Shown here: one piece after another, positions 56,503-64,000 of the stretch
Numbering within the stretch: the first letter of the stretch is position 1
Layout of the letters: the number at the start of each line of letters is the position of its first letter
DNA from: Cnuibacter physcomitrellae
GTDB taxonomy: Bacteria; Actinomycetota; Actinomycetes; Actinomycetales; Microbacteriaceae
Length of the DNA stretch: 64,000 bases
Reading direction: 5' to 3'
NCBI RefSeq assembly: GCF_014640535.1
Contig: NZ_BMHD01000002.1
Span: 114,842 to 178,841 of the forward strand
Translations under genes and position numbers: made by a program
The notes under the pieces: generated by a model
Seen by the model: the letters and a program-made list of their open reading frames with translations, nothing else
Told to the model about the DNA's origin: nothing
Database searches by the model: none

Positions 56503-57462
56503 TCAGCGCGTGATGAGGACGTACAGCACGTACGCCACCGCGGCCGACGGGAGGATCGAGTCGAGGCGATCGAGGAGGCCGCCGTGGCCCGGGAGCCACG
56601 AGCTCATGTCCTTGACGCCGATGTCCCGCTTGAGGAGCGATTCGCAGAGATCGCCCACCGTCGCCGTGAGGGAGATGAGAAGCCCGAACAGGAGGCCGAA
56701 CCACCACGGCTCCCCCAGCAGGAAGACCGAGAGCAGCACTCCCCCGACTACCGCGATGACCACCGCTCCCGCGAAGCCCTCCCAGGTCTTCTTGGGGCTG
56801 ATCGTCGGCGCCATGGGATGCTTGCCGAAGTTCAGGCCCGTGGCGTACGCACCGGTGTCGGTGAGCACCACCACGGCGATGAAGGCCAGCACCCACCACT
56901 GCCCGCCGTCCTTCGACAGCAGCAGGATGGCGGTGCTGCCGAGGAACGAGACGTAGACCTGCACGAAGGTGCCCACGGCGAGATCGCGGGCGAGCCCCAC
57001 CCCGGCCGCCGCCGGTCTCCGGAGGGCCGCCTCGGCGAGACGCCAGAGCGCGATCAGCACGACTCCGCCGAGGAACACCAGCCACTGCCCGGGGGCCTGC
57101 CAGTAGTACGCGGCCGGGACGACGGCGATCGCGGTGAGCATCGACGGGATGCGGGGCACGTGCACCGACGTCGCCTTGCGGAACGCCATGATGAGCTCGA
57201 GGGTGCAGAACGCCGTCACCGCGGCGGCGAGCACCATGAAGACCTCTTTGATGAGCACCAGGCTCACCACGAGCACCGCGCCCATGGCCACGCCGATGAG
57301 GATCGCGTAGAGCAGGTTGCGACCGGTGCGCGCGGTGATCTTCTGGTTGGCCTCCTCGAACCGTTCGCGGCCGGCCTTCACCTGGGCCTGGAACTCGTTC
57401 CGCGAGAGCGGACGCCCGCGCCGACCCGGGTTCGGGCGGGACGGCTCTGTCTCGTCGGCCAT
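56503..57462 (-). CDS. cdsA: Phosphatidate cytidylyltransferase
   Basis: A 319-residue membrane enzyme making CDP-diacylglycerol from phosphatidate and CTP. A basic N-terminal tail of about 45 residues, then about eight helices, and the family signature near the C-terminus: GDLCESLLKRDIGVKDMSSWLPGHGGLLDRLDS (S-x-x-K-R-x4-K-D-x3-x2-PGHGG-x2-DR-x-D). TDTGAYATGLNFGKHPMAPTISPKKTWEG is the other conserved block. ATG 57462; follows frr by 19 bp in the conserved rpsB-tsf-pyrH-frr-cdsA order. Confidence 0.96.
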   Translation of the reverse strand: MADETEPSRPNPGRRGRPLSRNEFQAQVKAGRERFEEANQKITARTGRNLLYAILIGVAMGAVLVVSLVLIKEVFMVLAAAVTAFCTLELIMAFRKATSVHVPRIPSMLTAIAVVPAAYYWQAPGQWLVFLGGVVLIALWRLAEAALRRPAAAGVGLARDLAVGTFVQVYVSFLGSTAILLLSKDGGQWWVLAFIAVVVLTDTGAYATGLNFGKHPMAPTISPKKTWEGFAGAVVIAVVGGVLLSVFLLGEPWWFGLLFGLLISLTATVGDLCESLLKRDIGVKDMSSWLPGHGGLLDRLDSILPSAAVAYVLYVLITR

Positions 57463-57481
57463 GCGGTCGGGAAGCTCGAGG

Positions 57482-58036
57482 TCAGACCTCGAGCAGTTCC
57501 GCTTCCTTGCGCTTGAGCGCCTCGTCGATCGAGTCGACGTACTTCTTGGTCAGCGACTCGAGCTCCTTCTCGCCGCGAGCCACCTCGTCGTCGCCCACCT
57601 CGCTCTTGAGCGCGTCGAGGTCGTCCTTCGCCTTGCGACGGATGTTGCGGATGGAGACCTTGCCGTCCTCGGCCTTGGTGCGCACGATCTTCACGAACTC
57701 CTTGCGGCGCTCCTCCGTGAGCTCGGGAAGCGTGACGCGGATGAGCGTGCCGTCATTGGTGGGGTTCGCCCCGAGGTTCGGCTGGTCGCGGATGGCCTGC
57801 TCGATGTCGCGCAGCGCGCTCTTGTCGTACGGGGTGACGACGAGCGTGCGGGCCTCGGGGTTCTGCAGCGACGCCAGCTGCGCCAGCGGCGTGGGCGTGC
57901 CGTAGTACGAGACGAGGATCTTCTGGAAGAGCGCGGGGTTGGCCCGGCCCGTCCGCACGGTCGCGAAGTCTTCCTTGGCCACGTCGACGGCCTTGCTCAT
58001 TCGCTCGGTCGCGTCGGACAGCACATCGCTGATCAC
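57482..58036 (-). CDS. frr: Ribosome recycling factor
   Basis: A 184-residue RRF that splits post-termination ribosomes with EF-G. Begins [34 protein letters not shown] and ends [14 protein letters not shown]; the whole family pattern is present, including [30 protein letters not shown] 58036 has AAGGAG 6 nt upstream. It lies 45 bp after pyrH. Confidence 0.98.
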   Translation of the reverse strand: MISDVLSDATERMSKAVDVAKEDFATVRTGRANPALFQKILVSYYGTPTPLAQLASLQNPEARTLVVTPYDKSALRDIEQAIRDQPNLGANPTNDGTLIRVTLPELTEERRKEFVKIVRTKAEDGKVSIRNIRRKAKDDLDALKSEVGDDEVARGEKELESLTKKYVDSIDEALKRKEAELLEV

Positions 58037-58081
58037 GGGGAACTCCTTAGGTCTTGCGTCTGTCCAGTCTAGGGTGCGCGC

Positions 58082-58801
58082 TCAGTCCGAGTTCGACACG
58101 AGCGTGCCGATGCGGGCTCCGAGGATCGCCTTCTCGACGTTGCCCGCCGGCTCCATCCCGAAGACGTGCATGGGCATGCCGTTGTCCATGCAGAGGCTGA
58201 AGGCCGTCGAGTCGACCACCTTGAGTCCCTGCTGGAGGGCCTCGTTGTAGGTGACGGTCGTCAGCTTCGTGGCGTCGGGGTTGGTGCGGGGGTCGGCGTC
58301 GTAGACGCCGTCGACGCCGTTCTTCGCCACGAGCACCTCGTCGGCGAGGATCTCGAGCGCCCGCTGCGCGGCGACCGTGTCGGTGGAGAAGTACGGCAGT
58401 CCGGCGCCGGCGCCGAAGATGACGACGCGGCCCTTCTCGAGATGCCGGATAGCCCGCCGTGGGATGTAGGGCTCCGCGACCTGGGTCATCGAGATCGCCG
58501 ACTGCACACGCGTCTCGGCGCCCGCCTGCTCCAGGAAGTCCTGGAGAGCCAGCGCGTTCATCACGGTGCCCAGCATGCCCATGTAGTCGGCGCGTCCCCG
58601 GTCCATGCCGCGCTGCGACAGCTCCGCGCCGCGGAAGAAGTTGCCTCCGCCGACCACGATGGCGATCTCGACCTGCTCGGAGGCCCGCGCGATCTCGCGG
58701 GCGAGCGACGACACGACGTCGGGGTTGACCCCGAGCGCTCCCCCGCCGAACGCTTCTCCGGAGAGCTTCAGAAGGACCCTTCGCTTGCTCGGCTCTGGCA
58801 T
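58082..58801 (-). CDS. pyrH: UMP kinase
   Basis: A 239-residue amino-acid-kinase-fold enzyme phosphorylating UMP to [16 protein letters not shown] (phosphate loop), [41 protein letters not shown], and [27 protein letters not shown] are diagnostic. The ATG 58801 was chosen because [17 protein letters not shown] is the family N-terminus; the longer frame to 58846 runs into the terminator region. Separated from tsf by a strong hairpin, so it is probably partly independent. Confidence 0.97.
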   Translation of the reverse strand: MPEPSKRRVLLKLSGEAFGGGALGVNPDVVSSLAREIARASEQVEIAIVVGGGNFFRGAELSQRGMDRGRADYMGMLGTVMNALALQDFLEQAGAETRVQSAISMTQVAEPYIPRRAIRHLEKGRVVIFGAGAGLPYFSTDTVAAQRALEILADEVLVAKNGVDGVYDADPRTNPDATKLTTVTYNEALQQGLKVVDSTAFSLCMDNGMPMHVFGMEPAGNVEKAILGARIGTLVSNSD

Positions 58802-58847
58802 GGTCTGACGGTTCTCCTCTTCGTGATGTGATCTCAGGCTACACACG

Positions 58848-58886
58848 ACGAAGGGGGTCCGGATCGTGAATCCGAACCCCCTTCGT
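58848..58886 (-). terminator. Hairpin between tsf and pyrH
   Basis: ACGAAGGGGGTCCGGAT (58848-58864) pairs with the complementary AATCCGAACCCCCTTCGT (58869-58886) with one bulge-mismatch and a 4-nt loop, 14 bp after the tsf stop. It may terminate or attenuate rpsB-tsf transcription so that pyrH is expressed less. Confidence 0.75.
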
Positions 58887-58899
58887 CTGACGTGTCTGA

Positions 58900-59730
58900 C
58901 TAGGCGCCGACCTTGAACCGGGCGAAGCCGGTCACGGTCAGGCCCGCGTCGGAGAGGACCTTGCTCACGCTGAGCTTGTTGTCCTTCGCGTACTCCTGGT
59001 CGAGCAGGGCGACCTGCTTGAAGAACGCGCCGAGGCGACCCTCGACGATCTTCGGCAGGGCGGCCTCGGGCTTGCCCTCGTTGCGGGAGATCTCGGTGAC
59101 GATCTCGCGCTCCTTCTCGACGACGTCGGCCGGCACCTCGTCGCGCGAGATGTACTGCGGGTCGGCGAACGAGATGTGCTGAGCGATCGAACGAGCGGTG
59201 TCCGCATCCGACCCGGTGTAGCCCACGACCACGCCGACCTGGGGCGGGAGGTCCTTCGAGGTCTTGTGCAGGTAGATCGCGAACGCCTCGCCCTTGACCA
59301 GGGCCACGCGACGGAGCTCGATCTTCTCGCCGAGGATCGCGGCCTCGTCACCGATGAGCTCGGCGACGGTCTGGCTGCCCGCGGGGGCGGCCAGGGCCTC
59401 GTCGACGGTGGACGCGCCCGACGCGGCGACCGCGTCGAGGACCTTGTCGGCCAGCGCGACGAACTTGTCGCCCTTGGCGACGAAGTCGGTCTCGCACGCG
59501 AGCTCGATGAGCGTCGCGGTGCCGTTGCCGTTCTCCTTCGCGGCCACGAGGCCCTCGCTGGTGGAGCGGTCGGCACGCTTCGCGTTGCCCTTGGCGCCCT
59601 TGAGGCGGAGGATCTCGACCGCCTTCTCCATGTCGCCGTCGGCCTCGACGAGAGCGTTCTTCGTGTCGACCATTCCGGTGCCGAGACGCTCGCGGAGCGT
59701 CTTGACGTCAGCCAGGCTGATGTTTGCCAT
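58900..59730 (-). CDS. tsf: Elongation factor Ts
   Basis: A 276-residue nucleotide-exchange factor for EF-Tu. The N-terminal UBA-like domain [39 protein letters not shown] with the TG(A/M)(G/V)(M/D)D.K.AL core; [15 protein letters not shown] is the TDFV motif that inserts into EF-Tu; [11 protein letters not shown], two-lobed core follows. It is 32 bp after rpsB. ATG 59730 preceded by AGGGAG. Confidence 0.98.
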   Translation of the reverse strand: MANISLADVKTLRERLGTGMVDTKNALVEADGDMEKAVEILRLKGAKGNAKRADRSTSEGLVAAKENGNGTATLIELACETDFVAKGDKFVALADKVLDAVAASGASTVDEALAAPAGSQTVAELIGDEAAILGEKIELRRVALVKGEAFAIYLHKTSKDLPPQVGVVVGYTGSDADTARSIAQHISFADPQYISRDEVPADVVEKEREIVTEISRNEGKPEAALPKIVEGRLGAFFKQVALLDQEYAKDNKLSVSKVLSDAGLTVTGFARFKVGA

Positions 59731-59762
59731 GGTGCTTGTTACTCCCTAGAAGTGTGGGGTGA

Positions 59763-60779
59763 TTACTTGGCGGGACGCTTCTCGGCCTCGGTCGCCTCGG
59801 CCTCGATCTTCGCCTCGGTCTCGGCGTCGCTCTCGACGTGGTGCTCGGGGACCAGGTTCGGGTCGGCCTCGGCGTCGTGCGCGGCGGCCACGGCGTCGGC
59901 GTCGTTCTCCTCGGTCGGCGTCTCGGCGGCGATGACCTCGGCCACGGCCTCGGCGTCCTCGGTGCCGGTGACGAGACCGTCGACAGCCTCGATGCGCTCG
60001 GCCTCGCTGGCCGGCGTCTCGGAGGCCTGGAGGAGCTCGCGCTCCCACTCGGCCAGAGGCTCGGCGGGCTCGCCCTCCTCGGGCTTCTGGTGACGCTGGA
60101 TGAGACCCTCGGCCGCGGCATCGGCGACGATGCGGGTGAGCAGCGCGACGGAGCGGATCGCGTCGTCGTTGCCCGGGATCGGGTAGGCGACCTCGTCGGG
60201 GTCGCAGTTGGTGTCGAGGATGCCGATCACCGGGATGCCGAGCTTCTTCGCCTCGTCGATGGCGAGGTGCTCCTTCTTGGTGTCGACCACCCAGAGCGCC
60301 GACGGGGTCTTCGTCAGGTTGCGGATGCCGCCCAGCGACTTGTGGAGCTTGTCGAGCTCGCGGCGCTTGATGAGCAGCTCCTTCTTGGTGAAGCCGCTCT
60401 TCGAGCCGTCCTCGAAGTCGAGCTCCTCGAGCTCCTTCATGCGGGCGAGGCGCTTGGAGACGGTGCTGAAGTTGGTCAGCAGACCGCCCAGCCAGCGCTG
60501 GTTGACGTAGGGCTGGCCCACGCGGGTCGCCTGCTCGGCGATGGACTCCTGCGCCTGCTTCTTGGTGCCGACGAAGAGGATGGTGCCGCCGTGGGCGACC
60601 GTCTCCTTGACGAAGTCGTAGGCGCGGTCGATGTAGGCCAGCGACTGCTGCAGGTCGATGATGTAGATGCCGGAACGCTCGGTGAAGATGAAGCGCTTCA
60701 TCTTCGGGTTCCAACGGCGGGTCTGGTGCCCGAAGTGCACGCCGCTGTCGAGCAGCTGGCGGATGGTGACGACGGCCAT
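59763..60779 (-). CDS. rpsB: Ribosomal protein S2 with a long acidic C-terminal extension
   Basis: A 338-residue S2; the core ([103 protein letters not shown]) covers about 235 residues. A further ~100 residues are rich in Glu, Ala and Asp ([21 protein letters not shown]), a lineage feature that looks disordered. ATG 60779 has AGGAG upstream. A leader of about 200 nt lies between a TGG-TATAGT extended -10 and this start. Confidence 0.97.
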   Translation of the reverse strand: MAVVTIRQLLDSGVHFGHQTRRWNPKMKRFIFTERSGIYIIDLQQSLAYIDRAYDFVKETVAHGGTILFVGTKKQAQESIAEQATRVGQPYVNQRWLGGLLTNFSTVSKRLARMKELEELDFEDGSKSGFTKKELLIKRRELDKLHKSLGGIRNLTKTPSALWVVDTKKEHLAIDEAKKLGIPVIGILDTNCDPDEVAYPIPGNDDAIRSVALLTRIVADAAAEGLIQRHQKPEEGEPAEPLAEWERELLQASETPASEAERIEAVDGLVTGTEDAEAVAEVIAAETPTEENDADAVAAAHDAEADPNLVPEHHVESDAETEAKIEAEATEAEKRPAK

Positions 60780-60963
60780 GGCCGGTCTCTCCTCATGTCG
60801 CGGCACGCGCGACACGTCGGTCGAGCGCACCTGATCGGTTGTCATCGCGGCGACGATCGTCGCGATCCTGGTGCCCCGCGCATCCGCCGCACGATCAGAC
60901 CGAGGCCTGGTCACGCGGACCGAATGGATGCTGGTTGGCTTGCGCCGAGAGGGCACGCGAAGT

Positions 60964-60995
60964 CACCCCGACTCGCGGGGTGCACGACGACTATA
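60964..60995 (-). promoter_or_regulatory. rpsB promoter and start of a ~200-nt leader
   Basis: TGG-TATAGT on the minus strand (hexamer 60990-60995) is a good extended -10 and sits within the sugar-porter 3' flank. The transcript would start near 60983 and run to 60779; its first bases form a small hairpin (CACCCC/GGGGTG, 60964-60982). The long leader may host autoregulation by S2, as known for rpsB-tsf in other bacteria (inference). Confidence 0.55.
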
Positions 60996-60998
60996 CCA

Positions 60999-62534
60999 TC
61001 AGGATGCGGTGGTGGCCTTCTGAGCGTCCGCTCGCTCGCGGCGCCGCTGACGGGCGGGCGAGAGGTCGTCCATGCTCTCGAGCGAGCGTCCCTTCGTCTC
61101 CGGCACGGCGAAGAAGACGAACACGAACGACAGCACCGCGAAGAGCGTGTACAGGCCGTAGGTGAAGCCGAGCGAGAAGCCGGACAGACCGGGGAACGTC
61201 TCCGTGATCGCGAAGTTCGCCAGCCACTGAGCCGCCGCCGCGACACCGAGGGCCTTGCCGCGGATGCGGTTCGGGAAGATCTCGCCGAGCAGCACCCACA
61301 CGATCGGGCCCCAGGTCGCTCCGAAGAAGACGACGAAGAGGTTCGCGCCCGCCAGGGCGATGATGCCCCAGGCTCCGGGGAGCGTCGGGGCGGCGCCGTC
61401 GACGCCGGGGACGGCCTGGGTGAAGGCGAGCGCCATGGCGCCCAGGGAGACCGCCATGCCCGCCGAGCCGATCAGCAGCAGCGGGCGGCGCCCCACCTTG
61501 TCGACCAGGAAGATCGCGATGAACGTGACCGCGACGTTGATGACGCTGGTGACGACGGAGATGATGAACGACGTGTTCGCGTTCCCGATGTCGAACCCGA
61601 CGGAGTTCCAGAGCGTCGTGGAGTAGTAGAAGATCACGTTGATGCCGACCAGCTGCTGGAACACCGACAGCAGGATGCCGATCCACACCACGGGCATGAG
61701 GCCCAGGAGCTTGCCGCGGAGCGATCCGGTGCGCGCGTACTCCTTGTCCTTGGCGATCGAGTCCTCGATCTCCTTGAGCGCGTTGTCGACCTCGGAGTCG
61801 GTGGTCACCGAGGCGAGCACCCGGCGGGCGTCGTCCCGACGGCCCTTGCCGGCCAGGTAGCGCGGCGACTCGGGCAGACGCAGCGCGAGGATGCCGTAGA
61901 TGGCCGCGGGGATCACGGCGACCGCGAACATCCACCGCCAGGCGTCGCCGTTGAACCAGAACGGCTCGTTGGCGCCGCCCGCCGCGCCCGCGATCAGCGC
62001 GTTCGAGAGCAGAGCGGCGAAGATGCCGAGCGTGATCGCCAGCTGCTGCAGCGAGGCGAGGCTGCCGCGGACGGCCTTCGGTGCGATCTCCGAGATGTAC
62101 GCCGGCGCGATCACCGAGGCGATGCCGATGCCGAGACCGCCGAGGACACGCCAGATGATGAGGTCCCACGTCGCGAAGGCGAACGCCGAGCCGACGGAGC
62201 TGATGAGGAACAGGGCGGATCCGATGAGCATGACGGGGATGCGGCCGATCCGGTCGGCGATGCGTCCTGCGAACCAGGCGCCGATGGCGCAGCCGAGGAG
62301 GGCGCACGCGACGACGAAGCCGGACAGCAGCGGCAGGTCCGTGAGGCCGAAGTCGGCCTCGATCGCCTGCACGGCGCCGTTGATCACGGAGGAGTCGAAG
62401 CCGAAGAGGAACCCGCCGAGGGCCGCGGCTATCGACAGGGCGAGGATCTTCCGGCGCAGCTTCTTCTCGAGCGCTCCGGCAGGACGCGCCGAAGCGGTCC
62501 CCGTCTGCTGCGACCCTGCAGTCGAATCGGACAT
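60999..62534 (-). CDS. MFS sugar:proton symporter (sugar porter family)
   Basis: A 511-residue 12-TM transporter. AALGGFLFGFDSSVINGAV (helix 1), GRIADRIGRIPVMLIG (motif A), PAYISEIAPKAVRGSL, RLPESPRYLAGKGRRDDA (PESPR after helix 6), QQLVGINVIFYYSTTLW (helix 7 sugar-binding QQxxGxN) and PETKGRSLESMDDL at the C-terminus define the GLUT/XylE family. QQLVGINVIFYY suggests glucose or xylose uptake. ATG 62534; about 150 bp upstream is free of genes up to the divergent M23 gene. Confidence 0.94.
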   Translation of the reverse strand: MSDSTAGSQQTGTASARPAGALEKKLRRKILALSIAAALGGFLFGFDSSVINGAVQAIEADFGLTDLPLLSGFVVACALLGCAIGAWFAGRIADRIGRIPVMLIGSALFLISSVGSAFAFATWDLIIWRVLGGLGIGIASVIAPAYISEIAPKAVRGSLASLQQLAITLGIFAALLSNALIAGAAGGANEPFWFNGDAWRWMFAVAVIPAAIYGILALRLPESPRYLAGKGRRDDARRVLASVTTDSEVDNALKEIEDSIAKDKEYARTGSLRGKLLGLMPVVWIGILLSVFQQLVGINVIFYYSTTLWNSVGFDIGNANTSFIISVVTSVINVAVTFIAIFLVDKVGRRPLLLIGSAGMAVSLGAMALAFTQAVPGVDGAAPTLPGAWGIIALAGANLFVVFFGATWGPIVWVLLGEIFPNRIRGKALGVAAAAQWLANFAITETFPGLSGFSLGFTYGLYTLFAVLSFVFVFFAVPETKGRSLESMDDLSPARQRRRERADAQKATTAS

Positions 62535-62686
62535 CTGACCACTCCTAGCTCGGCCTCACGGCCGTCCTGCTCGCGTTCGCACGGTGCCAGTGGCGCCGCT
62601 CCCCCACAGAGTCGATCTTGGCACCATCTGTCCACCGCTGTGCACTCCGGCGCGCAGAACGTGCACGGAGGGCCGATCGTGGGCGC

Positions 62687-63277
62687 ATGCTCCGTCTCGC
62701 CCTCGCGCTCCTGCTCGTCCCGGGTCTCGTCCTCGTCGCCCCCACCTCGGCGTCCTCCTCGGTCGCCGCTCCGGCGTCAGCGCGCGTCTCCGCTCCGGCG
62801 CGCGCGTCCGCTCCGGCGCGCGTCTCCGCTCCGGCGTCGGCGGTCGCCCGCGCAGGGCGGGTGGCGGTCGGTCGCGCGGGGTGGGCGTGGCCGGTGCCGG
62901 GCCCGCCGGTGGTCGCCCGAGGCTATGAGGCACCGGCGACGCGGTACGGCGCCGGGCACCGCGGGATCGACCTGGAGGTGGGCGTCGGAGGCGAGGTGCG
63001 CGCTCCGACCGACGGCACGGTGGCCTTCGTCGGTCAGGTCGCGGGCCGACCGGTGGTCGCCCTCGAGCACGACGGCGGATACCGATCCAGCCTCGAGCCG
63101 GTGTCGTCGTCGCTCGCGGTGGGCGACAGGGTGGCGCGCGCGCAGCCGATCGGCGTCATCGCCGACGGCGGACACTGTGCGGGATGCCTGCACTTCGGAG
63201 TGCGCCTCCGAGGCGAGTACCTCGACCCGCGCGCGCTCATCGTCGGCATCCCCCGCGCCGTCCTGCTTCCCGCCTAG
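62687..63277 (+). CDS. Secreted M23-family (LytM-like) protein
   Basis: A 196-residue protein. Signal peptide residues 1-24 (MLRLALALLLVPGLVLVAPTSA), then an Ala/Pro/Arg tandem-like stretch ([16 protein letters not shown]), then an M23 domain: AGHRGIDLEVGVGGEVRAPTDGTVAFVG holds the H..(G).D zinc motif, and CAGCLHFGVRLRGEYLDP the second motif. The first His of the usual HxH is a Cys (CLH), a change seen in many actinobacterial relatives. Thus metal binding or activity is uncertain. ATG 62687; the longer upstream frame would put the signal peptide inside. The gene sits near rpsB, a common actinobacterial location. Confidence 0.85.
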   Translation: MLRLALALLLVPGLVLVAPTSASSSVAAPASARVSAPARASAPARVSAPASAVARAGRVAVGRAGWAWPVPGPPVVARGYEAPATRYGAGHRGIDLEVGVGGEVRAPTDGTVAFVGQVAGRPVVALEHDGGYRSSLEPVSSSLAVGDRVARAQPIGVIADGGHCAGCLHFGVRLRGEYLDPRALIVGIPRAVLLPA

Positions 63278-63364
63278 TCCGTCCCGCCCGCCCCGCGCGA
63301 CCCACCACTCCCGCCGTCTCCCCTGTTCGCGGAAGTCGCCTCGGATCCTCCGACAACCGTCCTC

Positions 63365-64000
63365 CCTCGCCCCGACCGCGCAGACGGGTATCCAACCGCC
63401 CGCCGGCGGACGCCGCTCGATGGCACGTCGACACCTGATTCGTTCAACCTCCCGCATATTCGCCGGGCTCAACCGGATTCGGTGTCGAGCGTCCGCCCAT
63501 CCCCCCGACGGCGCGACATCCGACCATCCGCGGGCAGCACGGCGGACGCCGATCGACGGCGCCTCATCACGAAATACCCTGCGACCCCAGCCATATTCGG
63601 CGGAGTCGGCCCGAAATCCGTGACGAGCGTCCGCCCCTCTCCCCGACCGCGCGACACCCGACCATCCGCCGGCGGCACGACGGACGCCGATCGACGGCGC
63701 CTCATCACGAAGTACCGTGCAACCCCGGCCGTATTCAGCGGGGTCACCCCGAAATCCGTGACGAGCGACCGCCGCCCTCGCCCCCACCGCGCGCCATCCG
63801 ACCATCGCGGGCGGAACAGCGAACGCCGATCGACGACGCTTCATCACGGAATACGGTGCAACCCCCGCCGTATTCAGTGCAGTCACCCCGAAATCCGTGA
63901 CGAGCGTCCACGCCTCGCCCCGACCGCGCGACATCCGACCATCCGCCGACGGCACAGGGGACGCCGATCGACGGCGCCTCATCACGGAATTCCGTGCAAC
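63365..64000. repeat. Tandem array of 136-139 bp units running off the window
   Basis: Units begin with GCCGATCGACGGCGCCTCAT-like sequence at 63412, 63548, 63686, 63825 and 63963 (spacings 136, 138, 139 and 138), the last cut by the window end; a partial unit precedes the first. Conserved blocks are CATCACG-AATACCGTGCAAC, CGTATTC, CCCGAAATCCGTGACGAGCG and CGACATCCGACCATCCGC. Unit 63825 has a perfect 8-bp hairpin (GAATACGG/CCGTATTC, 63849-63875). The changing unit length breaks any reading frame. The region 63278-63364 upstream shows nothing else. Confidence 0.85.

Noticed and set aside
59838..63623. 1261-residue plus-strand open frame opposite rpsB and the sugar porter
   Set aside because: Antisense to well supported genes; composition is shadow-like (Asp/Arg/Glu/Gly) with no domain, and it crosses the real M23 gene in a different frame.
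62777..63985. Minus-strand 402-residue repeat-containing open frame over the tandem array
   Set aside because: The repeat units vary between 136 and 139 bp, so the frame changes between units and repeated peptides do not stay in register. It also overlaps the M23 gene.
63365..64000. CRISPR array
   Set aside because: The repeat unit is about 138 bp with no separate short repeat and unique spacers; similarity extends over the whole unit.

Overview
The window is about 70% GC, densely coded with 1-4 bp stop/start overlaps (GTGA, ATGA, TGATG), and uses many GTG and some TTG starts. Together with the gene content (rpsB-tsf-pyrH-frr-cdsA block, gatCAB-ligA-mnmA block, GlgE-type glycogen genes, GerW/YtfJ protein, TIGR03086 protein) this points to a chromosomal segment of an actinobacterium, most likely family Microbacteriaceae. 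I saw no tRNA or rRNA gene, no phage or IS transposase and no CRISPR array.

Layout. 1-2.7 kb: end of a hotdog thioesterase, a Cys-rich pentapeptide protein coupled to a TesB thioesterase, and a divergent protein of unknown function. 2.7-6.3 kb: a TPP-riboswitch-controlled ECF vitamin transporter (YkoE-like S component, double ATPase, EcfT) ending in a small P-loop kinase. 6.3-13.1 kb: GerW-like protein, then glgX-treY-treZ, which cuts glycogen or maltodextrin and makes trehalose. 13.1-20.5 kb: DNA polymerase IV, a membrane esterase/MprF-like pair, and small enzymes. 20.5-30 kb: gatCAB, ligA, mnmA, an exonuclease/endonuclease/phosphatase (EEP)-fold protein, and a cysteine desulfurase. 30-41.4 kb: second glgX, an MFS exporter with its TetR regulator, glgP, glgE and glgB. 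41.8-46.9 kb: redox-dead thioredoxin/TPR protein, a three-TM lipoprotein-like protein, an AI-2E family membrane protein, hydrolase and zinc-motif protein. 46.9-55.7 kb: Na+/H+ antiporter, two tandem muralytic-type paralogues, and a dipeptide-type ABC importer. 55.9-62.5 kb: DivIVA-like repeat protein, cdsA, frr, pyrH, tsf, rpsB, sugar porter. 62.7-64 kb: M23 protein, then a 136-139 bp tandem repeat array running off the window.

Genes working together: GlgX x2, GlgP, GlgB, GlgE, TreY and TreZ form an alpha-glucan/trehalose network spread over three nearby loci. The window lacks the usual suppliers of maltose-1-phosphate for GlgE (TreS-Pep2, GlgM). MnmA and the NifS-like desulfurase are likely partners in tRNA thiolation.

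The least ordinary signals are non-coding. An 83-bp palindromic element and a 24-bp-arm perfect inverted repeat sit in convergent intergenic gaps. A tandem array lies downstream of the M23 gene. Several divergent promoters have overlapping, near-symmetric -10 elements and apparently leaderless starts. A twin operator lies between the MFS and TetR genes. Protein-level oddities are the internally duplicated DivIVA-like protein, the thioredoxin without cysteines and its overlapping membrane partner, and the P-loop kinase placed under TPP control. I did not find a convincing wholly new system; these are leads.
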